Origin: Duganella sp. OV510
Lineage (GTDB): Bacteria > Pseudomonadota > Gammaproteobacteria > Burkholderiales > Burkholderiaceae_D
Reading direction: 5' to 3'
Assembly: GCF_900100205.1 (NCBI RefSeq)
Contig: NZ_FNEQ01000008.1
Location: 248,001-312,000 of the forward strand
Length of the DNA stretch: 64,000 nt
Below, piece by piece: positions 58,408 to 64,000 of the stretch (position 1 is its first letter; each line of letters begins with the position of its first letter). A program made the position numbers and the translations under genes. A model generated the notes under the pieces. It ran no database searches. It was not told the origin of the DNA and saw nothing but the letters and a program-made list of their open reading frames with translations.

Positions 58408-60828
58408 ATGTCCAAACAAGTACACCGCACCACGCTGGCTCGCCTCCCCCTGGCCCTGCGCCTGATCTTTGGCTCGGCGCTGGCGTTGAGCGCCGCCGGC
58501 ACGGCCCTGGCGCAAACCGCCAGTGTTCAATACGATATTCCCGCCGGCCCGTTGATGGAGGCGCTGAACCGCTACGCCCAGCAGTCGGGCGTGGCCATTG
58601 CGCTGGATGCCGACAAGGTCCAAGGCCTGCGCAGCCCCGGCCTGAAAGGCAGCTACAGCGTGGAAGAAGGCTTCAACGCCCTGCTGCGCGACAGTCCTTA
58701 TGTCATCGGCCGGACCAGCGCCGGCTACGTGCTGCAAGCCCGTGCAGCGACGCCGCCGGCAGCGCAGCGCGGCGAGCAATCCCTGGCGCCGGTGACGGTC
58801 AATGCGACGCTGCTGGCCGACGAGCTGCCATCCACCTATGCTGGCGGCCAGGTGGCGCGCGGCGCGCAACTCGGCATTCTGGGCAATACCGGCACCATGA
58901 ATACGCCGTTCAACCTCACCGCCTATACCGCCGGCCTGATTGAAGACCAGCAGGCGTCGACCGTCGGCGCGGTGCTGCTCAACGATCCCTCCGTGCGGTT
59001 CACGACGTCGGAAGGCCACATTTACGAGAACTTCAGCATTCGTGGCTTCGAGATCAATGGCGAGGACCTTGCGTACAACGGCCTGTATGGCTTGTCGCCG
59101 TATGGTCACGCGCCGACCGAGTTTATCGAGCGGGTGGAAGTGTTGAAAGGTCCCGGCGCACTGTTGGGCGGCATGTCGCCACAGGGCGGCGTCGGCGGCG
59201 TTATCAACCTGATTCCCAAGCGCGCGGGCGACAAGCCGCTGCTGCGCCTGACCACCGATTACACTTCCGACGCGCAGTATGGCGTGCATCTGGACGCTGG
59301 CCAGCGTTTTGGCGAGAACGGCCGCTACGGCGTGCGTTTCAACGGCGGCTACCGTGATGGCAAGGTGGGCGTCGACGACCAGAAGAAGCAGCGCGAACTG
59401 GCCTCGATCGCACTGGATTATCGCGGCACGCAGCTGAACGCCTCGCTGGACGCCTACACCGACCGCGAGGAGATCGACAACGGCAGCTCCTGGATGGCGT
59501 CCTTCCCCGCCAGCGGCGTGATCGCGCCGCCGAAAACCGGCACCAATCTGCTGCGCGGCATCCACGGCACGCTGGACAACCAGGCGATCGCGTTGCGCGG
59601 CACCTATGAATTCAACGAGAACATCACGGCCTACGCCGCGCTCGGCCAGCTGCGCTACCGCTACGAAGGCTACATCAACGGCACGCGTGCGGCTATCCGC
59701 AACACCGCTGGCGACTATGTCGGCAATACCTTCAACCAGCGTGGTTCGGTGGACACCACCTCGGGCGAGGCAGGCGTGCGCGCAAACTTCGTCACCGGCT
59801 CGGTGAAGCACCAGGTAGTGGCCAGCTATACCTCGCTGGAATTCGATACCGGACGCGCCACCGCCAGCACCAGCGCGAACTACAATTCGAATATCTACCA
59901 TCCTGTCGTGCCGACGCTGGCGGCCGATCCGGGACGCGCGCCGAAGGTCGGCGCCACCGCGCTGCACAGCTTTGCGCTGGCCGATACCTTGTCTTTCGCC
60001 GATGACAAAGTCATCCTGATCGCCGGTGCCCGCGAACAGCAGGTTAAAACCCGTACGCTGAACGGCAGTACCGGCGCTGTCACCGCGTATTACAACAAGC
60101 GCGCGCTGACGCCAGCCGTCGGCGTGGTGATCCACCCGTGGACGCCGGCTGTTTCACTGTATGCCAACTATATTGAAGGCCTGAGCCAGGGCGGCACGGT
60201 CTCCGATCTCACCGCAAAAAACTATGGCGAGGTATTCGCGCCGTACAAAAGCAGGCAGCTGGAAGGTGGCGTCAAGTGGGATCAGGGAGAATACGGCAAC
60301 ACCCTCAGCGTGTTCCAGATCGAACGTCCGAGCATGATCAAGGATGCCGCCTCCAACACCTATACCGACGACGGCGAACAGCGTAACCGCGGCGTGGAAT
60401 GGAACACCTTCGGCCAGATTGGCGGCCAATTGCGCCTGCTGGGTGGCGCCGCTTACACCGAGGGCAAGATGACGCGTGGCGCCACGGCGGCGCTGACCGG
60501 CAAAACCATCTACGGCACGCCGAAGTGGAAGGCCAACCTGGGCGGCGACTGGACGGTGCCGGGCGCGAATGGCCTGATCGTCAATGCGCGTGTGGTGTAC
60601 ACCGGCAGCCAGTACGTCAACAGCGCCAACACCCAGCAGATCGACAGCTGGACACGTTTCGATCTCGGCGCCCGCTACAGCATGCACGTGCAAAGCCACC
60701 TGCTGCAGCTGCGCGTCAATGTCGAGAATGTGGCTGACAAGAGCTACTGGGCCGGCTCTTTCAATGACGGCTACGTGACGCAGGGCGCGGGCCGTACCTA
60801 CAAACTGTCGGCATCGGTGGACTTCTGA
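58408..60828 (+). CDS. TonB-dependent siderophore receptor with STN signalling domain
   Basis: 806 residues. After a signal peptide (LIFGSALALSAAGTALAQ) comes an STN (secretin/TonB short N-terminal) domain, VQYDIPAGPLMEALNRYAQQ, which contacts FecR. The plug follows with GHIYENFSIRGFEINGEDLA and RVEVLKGPGALLGGMSPQGG; the barrel ends in YKLSASVDF. The STN domain means it both imports a ferric siderophore and reports it to FecR/FecI. The ATG at 58408 is chosen for the signal peptide. The stop overlaps the esterase start (TGATG). Confidence 0.88.
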   Translation: MSKQVHRTTLARLPLALRLIFGSALALSAAGTALAQTASVQYDIPAGPLMEALNRYAQQSGVAIALDADKVQGLRSPGLKGSYSVEEGFNALLRDSPYVIGRTSAGYVLQARAATPPAAQRGEQSLAPVTVNATLLADELPSTYAGGQVARGAQLGILGNTGTMNTPFNLTAYTAGLIEDQQASTVGAVLLNDPSVRFTTSEGHIYENFSIRGFEINGEDLAYNGLYGLSPYGHAPTEFIERVEVLKGPGALLGGMSPQGGVGGVINLIPKRAGDKPLLRLTTDYTSDAQYGVHLDAGQRFGENGRYGVRFNGGYRDGKVGVDDQKKQRELASIALDYRGTQLNASLDAYTDREEIDNGSSWMASFPASGVIAPPKTGTNLLRGIHGTLDNQAIALRGTYEFNENITAYAALGQLRYRYEGYINGTRAAIRNTAGDYVGNTFNQRGSVDTTSGEAGVRANFVTGSVKHQVVASYTSLEFDTGRATASTSANYNSNIYHPVVPTLAADPGRAPKVGATALHSFALADTLSFADDKVILIAGAREQQVKTRTLNGSTGAVTAYYNKRALTPAVGVVIHPWTPAVSLYANYIEGLSQGGTVSDLTAKNYGEVFAPYKSRQLEGGVKWDQGEYGNTLSVFQIERPSMIKDAASNTYTDDGEQRNRGVEWNTFGQIGGQLRLLGGAAYTEGKMTRGATAALTGKTIYGTPKWKANLGGDWTVPGANGLIVNARVVYTGSQYVNSANTQQIDSWTRFDLGARYSMHVQSHLLQLRVNVENVADKSYWAGSFNDGYVTQGAGRTYKLSASVDF

Positions 60829-61733
60829 TGCGCCGCGCTTTCCTCCTCGGCGCAGCCGGCCTGATGGCCAGTGCGATGATGCCGGCGCTGGCGGCGTCCA
60901 CCGCGCCCGAATGGCAGCCGGTGACGCTGCCGCAGGCGCGCCAGTTCGATCTGGTGTCGCGCCACACCGGGCAGCGCTACCGCATCTTCGTCAGCGTGCC
61001 GGACACCGCGCCGCCGCCGGCCGGACATCCGGTGCTGTACGTCCTGGACGGCAATGCCAGCTTTCCCAGCATCGCGCTGATGGCGCGCACCGCCGCCCGC
61101 CGCAGCAAAGTCACCGGACTGCATGCGCCGGTGGTGGTCGGCATCGGCTACGCCAGCGGCGACGACTATGACAGTGCCGCCCGCGCGCGCGACTACACGC
61201 CGTCGGCGGGCGGCAAGGCCGGCAAAGGTGAAGGCGGCGCCGACCTGTTCCTGGACTTCATCGAACAGGAACTCAAGCCCTTGATCCAGGCTGCAGCGCC
61301 GGTCGATCTGCGGCGCCAGGGCTTGTTCGGCCACTCTTACGGCGGACTGCTGACGCTGCACGCCCTGTTCACCCGGCCGGCGGCGTTCCAGACCTATATC
61401 GCGGCCAGCCCGTCGATCTGGTACGCGGACCGCTACATCCTGAGCGAGGCCACCGGCCTGGCCACCGCGCGTGCCCGCCAGGCGCGCGTGCTGCTGACCG
61501 TGGGCGCATTGGAACAGGCCGCCGCGCCGCCTGGCGCCAAGCCTGGTGATCGCGCCGCCGTGCTGGCGCAAAAGCGCATGGTCGACGAAGCACGCGATCT
61601 GGCGACGCTACTGGACGCGCAAAAGCAGGCCTATGGCCTGGACCGTGTGCAGTTCTTCGAGCTGGCGCGCGAGAACCACGGCTCGGCGCTCTTCCCCGCC
61701 CTGTCGCGGGGCCTGGAATTTTTTCTGGAGTGA
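60828..61733 (+). CDS. alpha/beta-hydrolase, siderophore-esterase-like (IroE/Fes family)
   Basis: 301 residues with a signal peptide (LLGAAGLMASAMMPALA). The esterase core shows YRIFVSVPDTAPPPAGHPVL, YVLDGNASFPSIALMAR, VVVGIGYASGDDYD, the nucleophile GHSYGGLL, ASPSIWYADRY and a final NHGSALFPALSRGLEFFLE with the His. These features match periplasmic esterases that open ferric enterobactin-like siderophores. It starts within the receptor stop, which strengthens the link to siderophore use. Confidence 0.82.
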   Translation: MRRAFLLGAAGLMASAMMPALAASTAPEWQPVTLPQARQFDLVSRHTGQRYRIFVSVPDTAPPPAGHPVLYVLDGNASFPSIALMARTAARRSKVTGLHAPVVVGIGYASGDDYDSAARARDYTPSAGGKAGKGEGGADLFLDFIEQELKPLIQAAAPVDLRRQGLFGHSYGGLLTLHALFTRPAAFQTYIAASPSIWYADRYILSEATGLATARARQARVLLTVGALEQAAAPPGAKPGDRAAVLAQKRMVDEARDLATLLDAQKQAYGLDRVQFFELARENHGSALFPALSRGLEFFLE

Positions 61734-61735
61734 GC

Positions 61736-62011
61736 ATGCATGCTGGTGTGATCGCCCTGGCCATGGGCATTAATCTGTTGTCGGCGGTACTGTTCTACCT
61801 GTCGGCGCCGCGCCAGCTATGGTTGGCGCAGCCTTTTGCGGCGCGCACCGGCCGCTGGATGGCGTCGGCCGCGCTGGCATCATCGCTGGCGCTGTGGCTG
61901 ACGCAGGTGCAGGTCGCGACCGCGCTGTTCGCCGTGCTGACGCTGACCATGCTCCTGTTCTCCGTGCTGCCCTGCCTGGCCGCCTGGCATACGGTGCGGA
62001 GGCCGCAATGA
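61736..62011 (+). CDS. DUF3325 membrane protein
   Basis: 91 residues with three membrane helices (VIALAMGINLLSAVLFYLS, MASAALASSLALWLTQ, LFAVLTLTMLLFSVLPCL). DUF3325 proteins are regularly found in iron-uptake operons before PepSY proteins; the role is unknown. GGAG lies five bases before the ATG at 61736; a GTG two codons earlier is possible. It overlaps the next gene by four bases. Confidence 0.75.
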   Translation: MHAGVIALAMGINLLSAVLFYLSAPRQLWLAQPFAARTGRWMASAALASSLALWLTQVQVATALFAVLTLTMLLFSVLPCLAAWHTVRRPQ

Positions 62012-62295
62012 AGCGGGATGTAAAGCAGGATGGTCTGAGTAAATCGCTGGCCGGCGTACTGCTCGGCTTTGCACTGTCCATGCTGGCCAGCGGCCTGTTT
62101 GCCTGGCTGACGCCGGGCGGGCCAGGCGCATCGAACAAATTCCAGGCGACGATGTGGGTGACGGCGCCGGTATGGGCAGCCATCATGTCGGGCGTCTACT
62201 TCTTCCGCAGCGGTGTGCAGGCCTGGTGCTGGTTGGGTGGCGCGACGTTGCTGGCCGGTGCAGCGCTGGCAGCGTGCCGCCATTTCCTCAATTAA
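62008..62295 (+). CDS. DUF3649 membrane protein
   Basis: 95 residues with three membrane helices (LAGVLLGFALSMLASGLFAW, MWVTAPVWAAIMSGVYFF, AWCWLGGATLLAGAALAA). DUF3649 proteins accompany DUF3325 in iron-uptake clusters. The ATG overlaps the previous stop (ATGA), so the longer upstream frame is not needed. Function is unknown; a small subunit of a membrane reductase or transporter is a guess. Confidence 0.75.
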   Translation: MKRDVKQDGLSKSLAGVLLGFALSMLASGLFAWLTPGGPGASNKFQATMWVTAPVWAAIMSGVYFFRSGVQAWCWLGGATLLAGAALAACRHFLN

Positions 62296-62309
62296 GCGAG
62301 AGATCGACC

Positions 62310-63881
62310 ATGCGCGCCGAGATTATCCGTACCTACAAATCCGTTCACACCTGGACCGGCATCGTGTGTGGCTTTGTGCTGTTCATTGCCTTCTATGCCG
62401 GCGCACTGACGATGTTCGAGGAAACGCTGTCGCGTTGGCCATCCTCGCCCTCCCGTCCCGCCATGGCGCCGTTGCAACACAGCCAGCAACTGATCGCCGA
62501 TACGCTGGCGACGCGGCCGGACGCCCGCAAGGAATTCACGCTACACCTGCGCGATGACGAGCAGATCCCGGCGCGCATTACCTGGACCAAGGGCCGTGGC
62601 GACCGGCAGCCATGGACCGCCGACTATGCCAGTGACGGCAGCCTGCGCGTCGAACAGGCCAGGCCTTCGGGTATGGCGCAGTTTATCGACCATCTCCACC
62701 GCACCGGCGGTCTGCCGGGCAACGCCGAGGTCACGGAGTTCATCATGGGGCTGGTCAGCCTGGCTTATGCGGTGGCGCTGGTGTCCGGCACCATCGTGCT
62801 GCTTCCGTCGCTGCTGAAGGATTTCTTTGCACTGCGGGTCGGCAAGAACCTCAAGCGCATGTGGCTGGACGCGCACAATGTCATCGGCATCGCCAGTTTG
62901 CCGTTTCATATCGTGATCGCCCTCAGCGCCATGGTTTTTGGCCTGCACGACCAGATCTACGACCTGCAGGAGAAGCTGGTCTACAACGGCAATATGGCGC
63001 AGATCATGAAAGCGTCCAGTCCCAACAACGCGGTCAAGCCGGACCAGCGTCCCGCACCGATGCTGGCGCCGCAGGAACTGCTGGCGCGCGTGCGCGACTT
63101 CGCACCTGACTTCGAACCGCTGGCGATGCAGTATCGCGCGCCGGGAACGGCCGGCGCCACCGTGCGCATCGCCGGCAACGATCCGCGCTACATGATACGG
63201 CGCGAAGGCTTCCTGCTGATCAGCCCTGTCAGTGGCAAGATCGTCGATACCACGTATTTCCCCGGCAAGCAGAGTACCTGGACCGCGCCGGTGTCGGCTG
63301 CCTTCGCGCTGCACTTCGGCACCTTTGGCGGCGAGCCGGTGCGCTGGATGTATTTTGCGATGGGCCTCGGCGGTGCGATCCTGTTCTATACCGGCAATCT
63401 GCTGTGGGTGGAAACCCGCCGCAAGAACGCGCGCGGTGGAGAGCCGGTGCTGCAACGGCGCGCCGCCTACTGGCTATCGGCGGCCACAGTCGGCGTCTGC
63501 ATCGGCAGCATCGCCGGCATTTCGGCAGTGATCGCTGCCGCCAAGCTGATGCCCGGCGACTGGCACCTGGCGCTCTATTACGCCGTATTCCTGCTGTGTT
63601 GCGGCTGGGCATTCTGGCGCGGCGCTGCCATGGCCGGCGCTGAATTGCTGTGGCTGGCTGCGATCACCACGCTGGCGATACCGGCAACCACCTTGTGGCA
63701 TGCGCTGCAGGGTGCGGCCTGGCAGCACGCCTACGGCATTGATGCCGGCGCCGTGATCGGTGCGCTGGTCCTGGCGGTGCTGGCGCGCGCAGCGCGGCGC
63801 CGGCAACAACGCGGCATCAAGGATAGTGTCTGGTCGCCGGCAGCTACTGCGGCAGCAATGCCTGTAGCTCAGCCTCGCTAA
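62310..63881 (+). CDS. PepSY-associated membrane protein, ferric-siderophore reductase-like
   Basis: 523 residues. The first helix is SVHTWTGIVCGFVLFIAF, then a periplasmic PepSY-type domain, TEFIMGLVSLAYAVALVSG and LPFHIVIALSAMVFGLHDQI as further helices, a second periplasmic domain (MLAPQELLARVRDFAP), and several helices at the C-terminus. The paired His residues in the helices suit haem binding, as proposed for this PiuB/FpvG-like group that reduces iron bound to siderophores. It closes the iron locus. The ATG at 62310 fits the family start; 62154 is just the open frame. Confidence 0.8.
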   Translation: MRAEIIRTYKSVHTWTGIVCGFVLFIAFYAGALTMFEETLSRWPSSPSRPAMAPLQHSQQLIADTLATRPDARKEFTLHLRDDEQIPARITWTKGRGDRQPWTADYASDGSLRVEQARPSGMAQFIDHLHRTGGLPGNAEVTEFIMGLVSLAYAVALVSGTIVLLPSLLKDFFALRVGKNLKRMWLDAHNVIGIASLPFHIVIALSAMVFGLHDQIYDLQEKLVYNGNMAQIMKASSPNNAVKPDQRPAPMLAPQELLARVRDFAPDFEPLAMQYRAPGTAGATVRIAGNDPRYMIRREGFLLISPVSGKIVDTTYFPGKQSTWTAPVSAAFALHFGTFGGEPVRWMYFAMGLGGAILFYTGNLLWVETRRKNARGGEPVLQRRAAYWLSAATVGVCIGSIAGISAVIAAAKLMPGDWHLALYYAVFLLCCGWAFWRGAAMAGAELLWLAAITTLAIPATTLWHALQGAAWQHAYGIDAGAVIGALVLAVLARAARRRQQRGIKDSVWSPAATAAAMPVAQPR

Positions 63882-64000
63882 ATCCGGCCTGGCGCCGGGC
63901 TTCGAGGTTGAACGGGCCGCGCGGCATCGGTGCGTTGTACTGGCGGGCCAGCTCGGCATAGGTCGGAATCAAGTCCAGGCCGCGCTGGCGGCACAGGTAG
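63844..64000 (-). CDS. C-terminal part of an unrecognised protein (cut by window edge)
   Basis: The minus-strand frame is open from the right edge to the TAG at 63844, giving 51 residues: LCRQRGLDLIPTYAELARQY, NAPMPRGPFNLEARRQAGFS, EAELQALLPQ. The composition is natural and the end helical. It overlaps the last 38 bases of the PepSY gene tail to tail. I cannot name the family from this fragment. Confidence 0.45.
   Translation of the reverse strand, partial: YLCRQRGLDLIPTYAELARQYNAPMPRGPFNLEARRQAGFSEAELQALLPQ

Overview
The window is a high-GC betaproteobacterial chromosome segment. The dense content of TonB-dependent receptors, a FecI/FecR pair, a beta-propeller phytase, a Reg_prop hybrid kinase and an SagB/NHLP peptide cassette suggests an Oxalobacteraceae-type organism (Massilia/Duganella-like). 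That placement is inferred from gene style, not from a marker gene.

Region 1 (1-10.4 kb) is ordinary chromosome: the end of an L-rhamnose isomerase gene with rhaM, a secreted esterase diverging from a DUF1080 protein, a LysR regulator diverging from an Old Yellow Enzyme, a discoidin/di-haem lipoprotein and rlhA.

Region 2 (10.0-35.6 kb) is an accessory island with visibly lower GC and decayed ends. It opens with a TlpA remnant, an Rrf2 gene cut off before its cysteine region, three stacked palindromes and a tyrosine recombinase with an in-frame amber codon. A run of immunity-like genes follows: a TIR-like protein with an apparent one-base frameshift, a TIR + SLOG pair, two more TIR proteins, and a membrane protein + ThsB-like (DUF1863) pair. 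Next come a coiled-coil protein, a small unknown, a YfbU protein, a DUF2971 protein and a 1790-residue protein joining a FAD/NAD(P)-binding Rossmann domain to a STAND-type P-loop NTPase and a long helical tail. A membrane protein, a complete IS66-family element, several IS66/IS21 remnants and an RsbT-like/histidine-kinase hybrid close the island.

Region 3 (35.6-45 kb) holds an Hpt protein and a very large hybrid sensor kinase (beta-propeller, kinase, three receivers, Hpt, GGDEF). A small RiPP-like cassette follows: NHLP-type precursor, SagB-type dehydrogenase and a DUF1349 protein. After it lies a small basic leucine-zipper-like protein bracketed by near-identical palindromic repeats.

Region 4 (45-64 kb) is chromosome again: a VOC protein, an ATPase-tail remnant, a GGDEF-AraC-OYE run, a TonB receptor overlapping a phytase behind a Pho-box-like promoter, fadE, and a Fur-box-controlled iron-uptake locus (fecI, fecR, siderophore receptor, esterase, DUF3325, DUF3649, PepSY reductase-like protein).

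The most promising undescribed material is the FAD-STAND fusion, the TIR-rich run with its TIR/SLOG and TM/ThsB-like pairs, and the repeat family shared by the recombinase promoter and the leucine-zipper gene.
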